From Patescibacteria group bacterium UBA918 (lineage in GTDB: Bacteria > Patescibacteriota > Minisyncoccia > Phycocordibacterales > UBA918): 64,000 bases of DNA. The stretch lies in NCBI GenBank assembly GCA_002293845.1, contig DBEA01000010.1, positions 7,379 through 71,378 on the forward strand, in the 5' to 3' direction. Shown here one piece after another: positions 1-8,394 of this stretch. Under the pieces are notes generated by a model. That model did not search any database and had not been told where the DNA came from. It saw nothing but the letters and a program-made list of their open reading frames with translations. A program made the translations under genes and the position numbers. Position 1 is the first letter of the stretch; each line of letters starts with the position of its first letter.

Positions 1-481
1 AGGTTTCCCTGGCGATGCGCAGACGCTTCTTCTCCGGCACATGCATGAGGGTCGTCATATTGTGGAGTCGGTCCACCAGCTTGATGATCAACACACGAAT
101 GTCCTGGCTCGTCGCTACGAACAATTTGCGCAACGATTCGTTGTGTCGATCGCTGCCGTAGTACCTGACAGAAGAGAGTTTGGTCACTCCCTCCACCAGG
201 AATAAGATCTCCTCGCCGAAATCGCGACGGATATCCTCTTCGGTGATGTCCGTGTCTTCAATGGTGTCGTGAAGTAGCGCGGCGGCTACCGTGCGCGCAC
301 CCATACCCATCTCAGCGAGGCGGAGGGCCACTGCCGTGACGTGAGTCATATAGGGCTCGCCGGAATAGCGAGTATGGTCAGCGTGCGCCCTGGCGGCCAC
401 GTCGTAGGCTTTGGTGACGAGCGCCTCGTCCTCCTTGGTCGGAGAAGAAAGGTGGCCCACAATATCCTTGACGGAGATCAT
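1..481 (-). CDS. RelA/SpoT-type (p)ppGpp synthetase/hydrolase, N-terminal part
   Basis: The minus strand encodes the N-terminal ~160 residues of a Rel/SpoT homologue; the rest lies beyond base 1. The HD hydrolase domain is clear: residues YSGEPYMTHVTAVA, then ALLHDTIEDT (metal-binding HD) and KLVDRLHNMTTL. These proteins make or degrade the alarmone (p)ppGpp during starvation. The start is ATG at 481, and a TATACT hexamer lies exactly six bases upstream of it, so the transcript is probably leaderless. Whether a synthetase domain is present cannot be seen in this window; a stand-alone HD hydrolase remains possible. Confidence 0.9.
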   Translation of the reverse strand, partial: MISVKDIVGHLSSPTKEDEALVTKAYDVAARAHADHTRYSGEPYMTHVTAVALRLAEMGMGARTVAAALLHDTIEDTDITEEDIRRDFGEEILFLVEGVTKLSSVRYYGSDRHNESLRKLFVATSQDIRVLIIKLVDRLHNMTTLMHVPEKKRLRIARET

Positions 482-528
482 TCGTTCAGTATAAAGCGCA
501 AAGGCGAAAGTGGAAAGTGATTCTCGCT

Positions 529-557
529 TTGACACGATCCGCTAATTGCTCTAGGCT
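529..557 (+). promoter_or_regulatory. Sigma-70-type promoter for the 44-residue ORF
   Basis: TTGACA at 529-534, a 17-base spacer and TAGGCT at 552-557. Transcription would start near 564, giving a short leader with a purine-rich ribosome-binding region before the ATG at 586. It is divergent from the Rel/SpoT promoter. Confidence 0.5.
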
Positions 558-585
558 ATGTTTTTGGAGAGTAGAGGAGAGGGGA

Positions 586-720
586 ATGAAAGAGCCACAG
601 AAGCCGCCGAAACCCCAGATTTGTTCGATATGCGGGTATCGTGTCGCAGTACCTTGCGACACGGGGAAAAAAGGGTATTGCCCCCAGCTTCGTCAACCTG
701 CACTCAAGTCGGCGAAATAA
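586..720 (+). CDS. Small zinc-ribbon-like protein, 44 residues
   Basis: A 44-codon ORF starting ATG at 586, preceded by GAGAGGGGA as ribosome-binding site. The peptide contains CSICG, then a cysteine in AVPCDTG and another in GYCPQ, a plausible four-cysteine zinc or iron site of rubredoxin-knuckle type. A consensus promoter upstream (529-557) and a hairpin terminator just downstream (731-755) frame it as an independent transcription unit. No family is recognised. It could be a chance ORF, but promoter, SD and terminator together argue for a real gene. Confidence 0.5.
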   Translation: MKEPQKPPKPQICSICGYRVAVPCDTGKKGYCPQLRQPALKSAK

Positions 721-730
721 GAATGACGAA

Positions 731-757
731 ACGGCGCGAGCTCTGCTCGCGCCGTCG
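731..757. terminator. Hairpin terminator between convergent genes
   Basis: Ten-base-pair stem (731-740 with 746-755) around a 5-base loop, lying between the small zinc-ribbon ORF and the end of topA. It can serve both strands. Confidence 0.6.
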
Positions 758-761
758 TTCG

Positions 762-3146
762 TTACTTCATGAGCGCTACAGCTTCCTCCACCGTCATTTT
801 CTCGACGTCAGTGTCTGATGGAAGCATGATCCGTTTGAAACCGCGTTTGAAATATCGTCCCGACTTTGATTCGTATACGCTGATCATCTTCTTGGTCTTC
901 GGGTGCGGACCGACGTCGCGTACCAAGGTTTCCCCCTTTCGGGTGCCCTTTGGTTTTTTCAATATCTCCAGAGCGCGATCAAAAGTGATGGTGTAGGGAT
1001 CGTCGCCGTCTTTAGGTTTGAGGGAACGGAAGTCGCCGGCGTGACCGATGTAAGGACCGAACCGGCCGACGTTGGCGATCACTGGTTCTCCGGTTTCCGG
1101 GTGCTGGCCCAACTCCCGCGGCAAGGTTAGATAGGTGAGCGCTTCCTCCAAGGTGACATCTTCTGGCTTTTTGCCTTTAGGTAAAGAGGCGCGCCGCGGC
1201 TTGGGCGCTTTTTTGCCTGCCCGTACCGCTTTGCCGGTTTTCGGGTCTTTCTTGTCGGGCGTCTCGCCTTGCTGAACGTAAGGCCCGAATCGACCGTTTA
1301 GAACGTAGATCGATTCTCCCGTGTCCGGATGTCGGCCGATAGGTTCTTCGGCTTTCACTTCCGAACCGTCGATCAATCTAGAGCCGGTACATTCGGGGAA
1401 GTCGACGCATGATAGGAACTTGCCGCTCTTGCCCAACTTGATCACCATCGGCTTGCCGCAGATCGGACAGGGGAATTCCGCCGGGGCCGCACCCAGGTTG
1501 GTCTGCTTTTCTATGTCTTCCTTACTGGCCAAGTCCTTGAGGAACGGTCCATAAAAATCGCTCAGAGTCTTAACGTAAGTACGTTTGCCCTCCGCGATCT
1601 CGTCGAGTTCGTCCTCCATCTCGCTGGTGAAAGTGTCGGAGATGTAGGTGGGGAAATGGGTTTCGAGGAAAGTCGAGACGACGTCGCCGGTGTCGGTCGG
1701 GATGAGAGTGCGACCTTGTTTCTCCACATAACCGCGCTGGTTCAGCGTCTCCATGATGGAGGCATAAGTGGAGGGTCGGCCGATGCCGCGCTTCTCGAGT
1801 TCTTTGATCAGTCCGGCTTCGGTGTAGCGGTTCGGCGGCTCGGTGGCTTTCTCTTCGATCTTCACTTCGGCGACTCGGGCAGTATCTCCGATCTTGACCG
1901 GCGGCACCTCGGTGTCCTCGCCGCGCGCGGCCAGGTCGACTTTGAGCCAACCGTCGAAAGTGACACGAGAGCCGTTCACCGCGAAGTCCGGTATTGTTTC
2001 TTTAGAGTCTTTCAAATTGATTGTGATCTTGGTGCGCAATACGAGAGCGTCGGCCATCTGCGAGGACATGGTTCGCCGCCAAATGAGATCGTATAACGCC
2101 TGCTCGTCACCGGTATGTCCGGCGCTTTTCACGTTGGCGTTCGTAGGGCGGATGGCTTCGTGCGCTTCCTGCGCCGACTTACTCTTGGTTTTGTAGACAC
2201 GCGGTTGAACATATTTCTCGCCATGTTCTTTGTGAAGGATAGCCAAGATCTGTGACAGCGCCGCCTTGCTCATATTGGTCGAGTCGGTGCGCATGTAGGT
2301 GATGAAACCGTTTTCGTATAGTTTTTGCGCGGCCCGCATGGTGCGCGAGGGAGAAAAGCCGAGTCGTGTCGAAGCGGTCTGTTGCAGGGTCGAGGTGGTG
2401 AACGGCGCGCGAGGCGAACGTTTCTGTGACGCCTCCTTCATATCCTTCACTTCCCATGAGTTGGACTCGCCGATCTTTTTGATTCGATCCGCTTCCGAGT
2501 GCTCCTTAGGTGTTTCGACGCAGGTAAATGGCACGTCCTTGTGGTCTCCAAGTGTTGTAGGTGCCGTCAAGACGAAATATTTCTCCGGCACGAAGGCGCG
2601 AATCTCGCGCTCGCGCTCCATGATGATGCGGAGAGCCGGCGACTGCACGCGGCCGGCCGAGAGTCCGTAACGAACCTTTTTCCAAATAAGACCCGACAGA
2701 TCGTAGCCGACCAGACGATCGAGCACACGCCGCGCCTCCTGCGCCTCTTTGAGATTCATATCGATCGCTCGCGGATGCTGCAAAGCTTCCTTTACGGCAT
2801 CTTCGGTGATCTCATGAAAGACGATGCGTTTTAGTTTCTTGTTAGAGCCTTTGATGAGTTCGGCCACGTGCCAGGCGATAGCTTCTCCCTCTCGGTCGGG
2901 GTCGGAGGCGAGTAGCACGGCATCGGCCTTTTTAGCAGCGGCTTTGAGATCGCTGATCACTTTTTCCTTCCCGGGGGAGACGATATAACGCGGCACGAAA
3001 CCGCCGTCGATATCGACAGCGTCCTTGTTGGACTTCGGGAGGTCGCGCACGTGTCCGACCGAAGACTTCACCATATACCCGGAACCCAGGTATTTGGCGA
3101 TGGTCTTGGCTTTCGAGGGCGACTCGACTATGACCAGAGTACTCAT
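762..3146 (-). CDS. topA: DNA topoisomerase I
   Basis: Type IA topoisomerase (794 residues) that relaxes negative supercoils. The TOPRIM domain opens the protein (TLVIVESPSKAKTIAKYLG, then ASDPDREGEAIAWH). The catalytic tyrosine is in FITYMRTDS (about residue 284), preceded by SAGRVQSPALR. A single four-cysteine zinc finger follows at roughly 560-590 (CPICG, CVDFPEC), then C-terminal basic topoisomerase repeats containing GRFGPYV, GRFGPYI and SGRYFKRG. This is one zinc finger plus TopoC-repeat architecture, as in many small bacteria. It lies 55 bases downstream of dprA on the same strand, probably one operon. Confidence 0.97.
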   Translation of the reverse strand: MSTLVIVESPSKAKTIAKYLGSGYMVKSSVGHVRDLPKSNKDAVDIDGGFVPRYIVSPGKEKVISDLKAAAKKADAVLLASDPDREGEAIAWHVAELIKGSNKKLKRIVFHEITEDAVKEALQHPRAIDMNLKEAQEARRVLDRLVGYDLSGLIWKKVRYGLSAGRVQSPALRIIMEREREIRAFVPEKYFVLTAPTTLGDHKDVPFTCVETPKEHSEADRIKKIGESNSWEVKDMKEASQKRSPRAPFTTSTLQQTASTRLGFSPSRTMRAAQKLYENGFITYMRTDSTNMSKAALSQILAILHKEHGEKYVQPRVYKTKSKSAQEAHEAIRPTNANVKSAGHTGDEQALYDLIWRRTMSSQMADALVLRTKITINLKDSKETIPDFAVNGSRVTFDGWLKVDLAARGEDTEVPPVKIGDTARVAEVKIEEKATEPPNRYTEAGLIKELEKRGIGRPSTYASIMETLNQRGYVEKQGRTLIPTDTGDVVSTFLETHFPTYISDTFTSEMEDELDEIAEGKRTYVKTLSDFYGPFLKDLASKEDIEKQTNLGAAPAEFPCPICGKPMVIKLGKSGKFLSCVDFPECTGSRLIDGSEVKAEEPIGRHPDTGESIYVLNGRFGPYVQQGETPDKKDPKTGKAVRAGKKAPKPRRASLPKGKKPEDVTLEEALTYLTLPRELGQHPETGEPVIANVGRFGPYIGHAGDFRSLKPKDGDDPYTITFDRALEILKKPKGTRKGETLVRDVGPHPKTKKMISVYESKSGRYFKRGFKRIMLPSDTDVEKMTVEEAVALMK

Positions 3147-3201
3147 ATATATAATGATCGTGCCCTACACAAATACCACAGAATCTCGGAAGGTGAAAAT
3201 A

Positions 3202-4065
3202 TCAACCAAGTTTTCGGTACATCCCGCCGTCCTCTTTGATGAGGCCGTTCATCTCCATACGCATCAAAATAATAGCGACCGACTCGGTCGGAAGCTCTGA
3301 GCGGCGGATCAAAAGATCGCGTTCTTGCGGTTCGGAAAGCAGGTTGATGATGGTCTGTTCTTCGAGCGACAAAAGGGGAGTGAAACTCGGCGCGCGGTCG
3401 TCTTTGATCTCGATCCCGAGCGTGTCGAGAATATCGGCCGCTTCGGTGACCGGCCGCGCGCCGAGTTTCATAAACTGATGCGTACCTTTGGAATTGTCCG
3501 AAAAGATGCTCCCGGGCACCACCAGGAGTTCACGATTATAGTCGACGGCGAGACGAGCGGTGATCAGGGAACCGCTTTTTTCGCCGGCTTCGATTATGAG
3601 CGTAGCTTGCGATATTCCCGCCACCAATCGGTTACGCTCCGGAAATGACCAGGTGATGGCCTTGAAATCGGGATCGTATTCGGAGAGTAGCCCGCCGCCT
3701 TCTTCGAGTATTTTGTGCGCCAATCGCAAGTGAGCGCGGGGATAGATGACGCCGTCACTTAAACCGCCGCCGGGAATGGCCAGTGTGTATAGACCGTTAT
3801 CGATAGCCGTTTGATGCGCCAGCGAATCGATACCGAGTGCGAGGCCGGATACTATTCCTATATTATGTCCGCGTAGTCCGGAGATGAGGTGGTCGACGAC
3901 TTGCTTGCCATAGTTGGTGTATTTGCGCGAACCGACGACCGACAACAGCTTCATTTTCGGGTCGGGCAGCACGCCGCGATAATTTAGCCGCTTCGGTGGT
4001 TGGGGAATTTCAAAAAGGGCTCGGGGAAAATCACTTTTTGCTAGTTCATCGACGGGGAAGTCCAT
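3202..4065 (-). CDS. dprA: DNA-processing protein DprA/Smf
   Basis: 287 residues with the Rossmann-like DprA core: SVVGSRKYTNYGKQ, GIVSGLALGIDSLAHQTA, TLAIPGGG, FPERNRLVAG and EAGEKSGSLITA. A short C-terminal winged-helix-like tail follows. DprA protects incoming single-stranded DNA and loads RecA in natural transformation; in CPR bacteria it is often kept with com genes, suggesting DNA uptake. The start ATG at 4065 has a TAGAAT hexamer seven bases upstream, so the mRNA is leaderless or nearly so. Its promoter overlaps the divergent promoter of the RNA at 4124. Confidence 0.95.
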   Translation of the reverse strand: MDFPVDELAKSDFPRALFEIPQPPKRLNYRGVLPDPKMKLLSVVGSRKYTNYGKQVVDHLISGLRGHNIGIVSGLALGIDSLAHQTAIDNGLYTLAIPGGGLSDGVIYPRAHLRLAHKILEEGGGLLSEYDPDFKAITWSFPERNRLVAGISQATLIIEAGEKSGSLITARLAVDYNRELLVVPGSIFSDNSKGTHQFMKLGARPVTEAADILDTLGIEIKDDRAPSFTPLLSLEEQTIINLLSEPQERDLLIRRSELPTESVAIILMRMEMNGLIKEDGGMYRKLG

Positions 4066-4089
4066 TCCTTACATTCTAACATCTAATAC

Positions 4090-4117
4090 TTGACAAAAAT
4101 CTTGATTTGTGTATAAT
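4090..4117 (+). promoter_or_regulatory. Consensus promoter of candidate ncRNA
   Basis: TTGACA (4090-4095), 16-base spacer, TATAAT (4112-4117): both hexamers are perfect. No ORF starts within the following 200 bases on this strand, so the first product is the structured RNA at about 4124-4274. Confidence 0.75.
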
Positions 4118-4123
4118 AGAAGT

Positions 4124-4274
4124 TGTACCACACACCTACGGCATAGAGTGTGGTATGACCAGGGCGCTTGAGGCGCTCCATTGCTAGGGGTCGGTTTTTA
4201 ATTTGAGGGGAGACAGTGCCGACAATGTCTCCCCGTTTCAAGTCTGCGTTAGGTAATCGCAGGCTTTTTCTTTT
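4124..4274 (+). ncRNA. Candidate structured RNA upstream of serS
   Basis: About 150 nt between a perfect promoter and a hairpin plus T-run. Visible elements in order: an 8-bp stem (4126-4133 with 4148-4155); a G/C-rich segment; GTCGG at 4190-4194; a 9-bp stem (4207-4215 with 4226-4234) whose loop contains CCGAC (4219-4223), exactly complementary to GTCGG and so able to form a pseudoknot; then a terminator stem (4242-4248 with 4258-4264) followed by CTTTTTCTTTT. It lacks the T-box consensus expected of a tRNA-sensing leader, and no known family is recognised. It may be an independent sRNA or an attenuating leader of serS. Confidence 0.55.
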
Positions 4275-4317
4275 GTCTAAAATCTCGCTTTGCGCTATTG
4301 TATAATCCAAGTTAGCT

Positions 4318-4342
4318 GTGGGCGGCCCGTAGGGCCGCCCAC
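4318..4342. repeat. Terminator-like hairpin in the serS leader
   Basis: Perfect 11-bp stem with a GTA triloop, of the same GGCGGCCC type used as terminators elsewhere in the window (15470, 32902, 48341), but with no T-run. It lies between a TATAAT at 4301-4306 and the serS ATG. It may act in the serS leader or protect the 5' end of the mRNA. Confidence 0.5.
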
Positions 4343-4373
4343 CGCTACCACTTTAATTCCTATTTGTTAGCGC

Positions 4374-5675
4374 ATGCTCGACATCAAATTCATCCGCGAG
4401 AATCTGGACATCGTCAAAATGGCGGCCACTAAAAAGAAGATCAAGATCGACCTTGATCGCCTGGTCGCGGTGGACGATTCGCGTCGCGAAATTATGACGA
4501 GACTCGAATCTCGCAAGGCCGAGCAAAACATGGCCAGTAAGCGTATCGCGGCGGAGTCTGAGCCGGGCAAGCGCGCTGTTTTCATCGGCGACATGCAGAA
4601 GCTAAAGACCGAGATCCAAGCGGATGAGGAGGCGCTCAAACCGATCATGGAAGAGTGGCAGGTATTGATGCTTCAGGTGCCGCAGGTGCCCGACATGACC
4701 GTGCCAGACGGCGATAGCGACGCCGATAATGTCGAGGTGAAAAGCTGGGGCGATACCACGCACTTCGATTTCGCGCCGCAGACCCACATCGATCTGATGC
4801 AGAAGCTCGGCATGGTGGATTTCGACCGCGGCACCAAAGTGCACGGCTTCCGTGGCTACTACCTCATTAACGACGGCGCCCTTTTGTCTTGGGCCATTTG
4901 GAATTACGCCAACGAATTCTTCCTCAAGAAGGGGTTCAGTCCGATGTTGCCGCCGACCATCGTGCGTAAGGCGAACCTATACGGCACCGGACACTTACCG
5001 AACGACGCCGAAGACGTTTACCATACGCAAGATGACGATTATCTCATCGGTACCAGCGAGGTGTCGACCATGGGCTATTACACCGACGACATCCTCGAGA
5101 AGTCGCAGTTGCCGATCAAGCACCTTTCTTTCTCTCCTTGCTATCGCCGCGAAGCCGGCAGTCACGGCAAAGACGTCAAAGGTCTCATCCGCGTCCACGA
5201 ATTCTACAAAGTGGAGCAGGTGGTCTTGTGCGAGGCCAGCCACGAAGAGTCGGTTAAGTGGCACGAGTGGATCAATCGCAATACCGAAGAGTTTATCGAG
5301 ACTCTCGGTATCCCATATCACACCGTGCTCAACTGCGGCGGAGATATCGGTCAGGGCCAGGTCAAGAAGTACGACATCGAACTTTGGGTGCCGATGGAAC
5401 AAAAGTATCGCGAGATCAGCTCGGCTTCCTACTTCCATGATTTTCAAACGCGTCGTTTCAACATCCGTTATCGTGACGAAGACCCTAACGCGCCTGAGGG
5501 CGCGCGGGCCGGAGGAAAACTGCGCTACGCTCACTCCCTAAACTGCACCGCCATTCCGACCCCACGCATCCTGGTTTCGTTGGTGGAGAATTTTCAGCAA
5601 GCCGATGGTAGCGTGAAGATCCCTGAACCGCTCCAGAAATACATGGGCAAGGCCGTTATCTCTAAGGCATCTTAG
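4374..5675 (+). CDS. serS: Seryl-tRNA synthetase
   Basis: Class II aminoacyl-tRNA synthetase of 433 residues that charges tRNA-Ser. The N-terminal tRNA-binding coiled coil starts MLDIKFIRENLDIVK and runs to about residue 105. The catalytic domain follows with RGYYLINDGALL, LIGTSEVSTMGYYTDD (serine/ATP site), motif 2 SPCYRREAGSHGKDVKGLIRVHEF and motif 3 near LNCTAIPTPRILVSLVENFQ. Length and motifs are normal. It lies downstream of the candidate RNA and a terminator-like hairpin. Confidence 0.97.
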   Translation: MLDIKFIRENLDIVKMAATKKKIKIDLDRLVAVDDSRREIMTRLESRKAEQNMASKRIAAESEPGKRAVFIGDMQKLKTEIQADEEALKPIMEEWQVLMLQVPQVPDMTVPDGDSDADNVEVKSWGDTTHFDFAPQTHIDLMQKLGMVDFDRGTKVHGFRGYYLINDGALLSWAIWNYANEFFLKKGFSPMLPPTIVRKANLYGTGHLPNDAEDVYHTQDDDYLIGTSEVSTMGYYTDDILEKSQLPIKHLSFSPCYRREAGSHGKDVKGLIRVHEFYKVEQVVLCEASHEESVKWHEWINRNTEEFIETLGIPYHTVLNCGGDIGQGQVKKYDIELWVPMEQKYREISSASYFHDFQTRRFNIRYRDEDPNAPEGARAGGKLRYAHSLNCTAIPTPRILVSLVENFQQADGSVKIPEPLQKYMGKAVISKAS

Positions 5676-5711
5676 GTAACCTCCGAAAACCCGATCCCCG
5701 GCCGTGATAAT

Positions 5712-6599
5712 ATGGCCATGATGTTCGGTCGCAAGAAAAGATCGAGACGCAATACTCGTAAATATCGCGGTTCTTTGCCGACGCAGTTTTGGGTAGGCAT
5801 GATCTTGTGCGTCGTCTCTATCCTGATCCTTGGTACGGTGTGGTTCGTTACCAGACTCGAATCTTTGACCATCGCCGACGTGCGCGTGTTCGGCGGTGAG
5901 ACGATCGATCGCGAAGCGGTCAGGAAAACTGTGACGGCAGAACTCGAAGGCGAATACTATCGTTTGGTGCCGCGGCGCTTCCTCTGGACCTATCCCGAGG
6001 AGGCAGTGCGCGCCAAGGTGAGCGCCTGGCAACGTGTGAGCGGGGTTAGCCTAGCTATTTCGGAGGACGACACACTGGACGTTTATCTGGAAGAGTATCT
6101 GCCGTACGCGCTTTGGTGCGTTGACGAGTTGAGTGTCGTGCTCTCCCATCCTTGTGTCTTTCTGGATATTTCCGGCCGGGCTTTCTCGGTGGCGCCACCG
6201 CTTATCGGTACCGCCTTGTTGCGCTATCACAACGGTAAGACACCAACGCTCGGGGAGACGCCGTTTTTGGCCGAACTACTAAGAGATACCGATCGTTTCG
6301 TGTCGGAGCTAAGAGCGCGTTTCGGTTTCGACGTGGCGGTGGTGGAATCGGTCGGCCAAGACGAAGTGTCTTACTATTTGCGCGGCGGCGGTATCTTAAA
6401 GACGACTCTGCGTCGATCGGTCGAAGACACTCTAGACGACCTCACCGTCATTTTGGCCTCTAAACAATTCGAACATATCCGTCCTGGTAACTTCGCTTAC
6501 GTCGATCTGCGTTTCGGCGACAAAGTGTTCGTCAACGAACAGGGAGGTCTGGAGGACGAACAGTTAAACGCCGCCTCGGAAGGTGAGGCGGCGTTCTAG
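5712..6599 (+). CDS. FtsQ-like POTRA-domain membrane protein
   Basis: 295 residues: a basic cytoplasmic tail (GRKKRSRRNTRK), one transmembrane helix (about 30-52), then LTIADVRVFGGETIDREAVRKTV, which has the layout of the POTRA domain of FtsQ/DivIB, and an extracytoplasmic domain of about 200 residues. FtsQ/DivIB links the division proteins FtsB/FtsL to the septal machinery. Sequence similarity is weak, so the assignment rests on topology and the POTRA pattern. The last codons form the 5' arm of a strong hairpin (about 6569-6597), so the terminator overlaps the coding end. Confidence 0.65.
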   Translation: MAMMFGRKKRSRRNTRKYRGSLPTQFWVGMILCVVSILILGTVWFVTRLESLTIADVRVFGGETIDREAVRKTVTAELEGEYYRLVPRRFLWTYPEEAVRAKVSAWQRVSGVSLAISEDDTLDVYLEEYLPYALWCVDELSVVLSHPCVFLDISGRAFSVAPPLIGTALLRYHNGKTPTLGETPFLAELLRDTDRFVSELRARFGFDVAVVESVGQDEVSYYLRGGGILKTTLRRSVEDTLDDLTVILASKQFEHIRPGNFAYVDLRFGDKVFVNEQGGLEDEQLNAASEGEAAF

Positions 6600-6615
6600 A
6601 TACAGGGCCAGCAAA

Positions 6616-6786
6616 TCATTTGCTGACCAGGGTTTGCTCGACCTTGGCGATCTGGTTCTTCTTGATGGTTTCGGCCACGTCGCGACCGGAACTCCAGGCA
6701 AAGAACCAGATGAAGGCTATGAGTAGTACCCAGTCGATCAGGTTCACCTGATCTTTGTCGTAACTGTCTTTTGACTCGTTTGCCAT
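6616..6786 (-). CDS. Small single-pass membrane protein, 56 residues
   Basis: A minus-strand ORF preceded by AAAGGAGGTTCCG, a near-perfect Shine-Dalgarno site before its ATG at 6784-6786. The peptide has a charged N-terminus (MANESKDSYDKDQ), a hydrophobic tryptophan-rich segment (WVLLIAFIWFFAW) and a basic/amphipathic tail ending VEQTLVSK. No family is recognised. The strong SD, rare in this mostly leaderless genome, makes it convincing as a gene. It lies convergent to the FtsQ-like gene and divergent from dus. Confidence 0.7.
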   Translation of the reverse strand: MANESKDSYDKDQVNLIDWVLLIAFIWFFAWSSGRDVAETIKKNQIAKVEQTLVSK

Positions 6787-6859
6787 CGGAACCTCCTTTG
6801 GTGGCTATATAATTTAGCCATTATTTTCAACATTTTGCAAGTCGTGTTAGTCTGAGCCG

Positions 6860-7882
6860 GTGAATTTTTGGAAAGACCTGCCAAAACCCATATTCGTTTT
6901 AGCGCCGATGGCGGACGTCACTGACGCGGCTTTTCGACGGATGATCGCCAAGTATTCCAGACACGCGCGGGCTGACGGCAGCGCAGGCGGACCGGATGTT
7001 TTTTGGACCGAGTTCGTCTCCGCCGACGGCTTGGCCCGGGCGACCGACGAAGGAAAAGCCAAACTCATGGCCGACCTTATCTATAGTGAAGAAGAGCGGC
7101 CGATAGTGGCGCAGTTATTCAGTTCGAACGAAGAATATATGGAGCAAGCCGCCGCACTGTGTCGCGAACTAGGCTTCGACGGCATCGATATCAACATGGG
7201 CTGTCCGGACCGTTCGATCGAAAAGCAGGGTTGTGGCGCGGCCATGATCAAGAATCCGGCGAAAGCTCGTGCCATCATTCGAGCCGCGAAGCGCGGCGCC
7301 GGTCCTTTGCCGGTGTCGGTCAAAACTCGCGTCGGTTACAACAAGGACGAACTTGAAACATGGTTGCCGGAGATCTTGGCCGAGAATCCGGCCGTGGTCA
7401 CGGTGCACGCGCGTACTCGGAAAGACATGTCAAAAGTGCCGGCCAGGTGGGAGAGAGTGACACGCGCGGCCCTGATCCGTAATGAACTCAAGAGTGATAC
7501 TTTAATTTTTGGCAACGGCGACGCCTTGTCGCTTGAAGACGCGAAACAGAAAGCGGAGCTTGCCGGCGCCGACGGCGTGATGTTGGGAAGGGCCATTTTC
7601 GGCAATCCTTGGCTTTTCCATCCACACAAGGACCTGTCGAACGTGTCTCTGGAAGAGAGGTTCAGTGTTCTTGTCGAGCATACCAAGCTCTTCGAGGAGC
7701 TACTGCCGCACAAGAGTTTCGCTATCATGAAGAAGCATTACAAGGCGTACGTGCACGGCTTTCCCGGCGCGGCCGAGCTCCGGGCCGAGCTGATGGAAGC
7801 CAAGGATGCGCGCGAGGTGGAGGTCATCGTTACTGAATATCTTCACCCCAGTGTTAATAAGTGGTGGAGGTTTTGGCGTTAG
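6860..7882 (+). CDS. dus: tRNA-dihydrouridine synthase
   Basis: 340-residue FMN-dependent TIM-barrel enzyme that reduces uridines in tRNA D-loops. Family motifs: PIFVLAPMADVTDAAFRR at the N-terminus, DINMGCPDRSIEKQGCGAAMIKNP (the cysteine motif of the Dus family), VSVKTRVGYNKDE, VTVHARTRKD and phosphate-binding GNGDALSLED with ADGVMLGRAIFGNPW. It is closest in layout to the DusB group. The start is GTG at 6860 because no ATG fits the N-terminal motif. The 92-residue membrane protein follows 16 bases later. Confidence 0.93.
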   Translation: MNFWKDLPKPIFVLAPMADVTDAAFRRMIAKYSRHARADGSAGGPDVFWTEFVSADGLARATDEGKAKLMADLIYSEEERPIVAQLFSSNEEYMEQAAALCRELGFDGIDINMGCPDRSIEKQGCGAAMIKNPAKARAIIRAAKRGAGPLPVSVKTRVGYNKDELETWLPEILAENPAVVTVHARTRKDMSKVPARWERVTRAALIRNELKSDTLIFGNGDALSLEDAKQKAELAGADGVMLGRAIFGNPWLFHPHKDLSNVSLEERFSVLVEHTKLFEELLPHKSFAIMKKHYKAYVHGFPGAAELRAELMEAKDAREVEVIVTEYLHPSVNKWWRFWR

Positions 7883-7898
7883 GCCTTATACTTAAAGC

Positions 7899-8177
7899 AT
7901 GACCGAAATTTTGCAAGCGAACGTTTTCTTCTTCATCACGGCCATGTCTGTGGTGGTGTTCACGATCTTCTTATGCGTGGCGATGTATCTCGTCATCAGG
8001 ATATTGCGTTCCGTGCGTAATATCACCGAGCGGATCGAGTCTGGAAGTGAGACCATCGCCGAGGACATCAAGCAGCTTCGTGCCTACGTGGCTCAGGGCA
8101 GTTTGATATCGCAGATCGTCGGTCTCTTCGTTAAAAGTAAGCGCTCGCGCACACGTGAGTCAGCAGACGAACAGTAA
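7899..8177 (+). CDS. Small membrane protein with coiled tail
   Basis: 92 residues: one long N-terminal transmembrane helix (about 8-35) and an amphipathic segment (SVRNITERIESGSETIAEDIKQL) that could form a coiled coil, ending in a basic tail. It resembles the DUF948-type membrane proteins by layout only. A TATACT hexamer ends six bases before the ATG (leaderless). Function unknown. Confidence 0.75.
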   Translation: MTEILQANVFFFITAMSVVVFTIFLCVAMYLVIRILRSVRNITERIESGSETIAEDIKQLRAYVAQGSLISQIVGLFVKSKRSRTRESADEQ

Positions 8178-8184
8178 TAACCAG

Positions 8185-8385
8185 AGTTCTGTTCAAAACT
8201 ACCGCTAGTCTAAAGATTGGCAAAATTTGAGTAGAAATTTTCGAAAACTATTAAGCCATAGACTGCTCTGGTGAAATAGTTTTTGTAAATTTATGCCGAA
8301 TTTTGGCAATCGACGACAGCGGAACTACCTATAGATGAATATGTTAGAATTAAATTATTAATTAGTGTTAGTTTTGAACTGAACT
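8185..8385. repeat. 200-bp AT-rich long inverted repeat
   Basis: The gap before the histone-like gene folds on itself: an outer 17-bp arm (8185-8201 with 8369-8385, one mismatch) and an inner ~37-bp imperfect arm (8215-8252 with 8275-8311). It is AT-rich compared with its flanks and contains no ORF. The layout resembles a MITE or cruciform element. It also has to contain the promoter of the gene at 8395. Confidence 0.6.
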
Positions 8386-8394
8386 CTACTTCAT

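Noticed and set aside
4083..4310. A 75-codon minus-strand ORF between dprA and serS
   Set aside because: It is antisense to a region with a perfect promoter, pseudoknot and terminator on the plus strand, has no ribosome-binding site and no family-like sequence.
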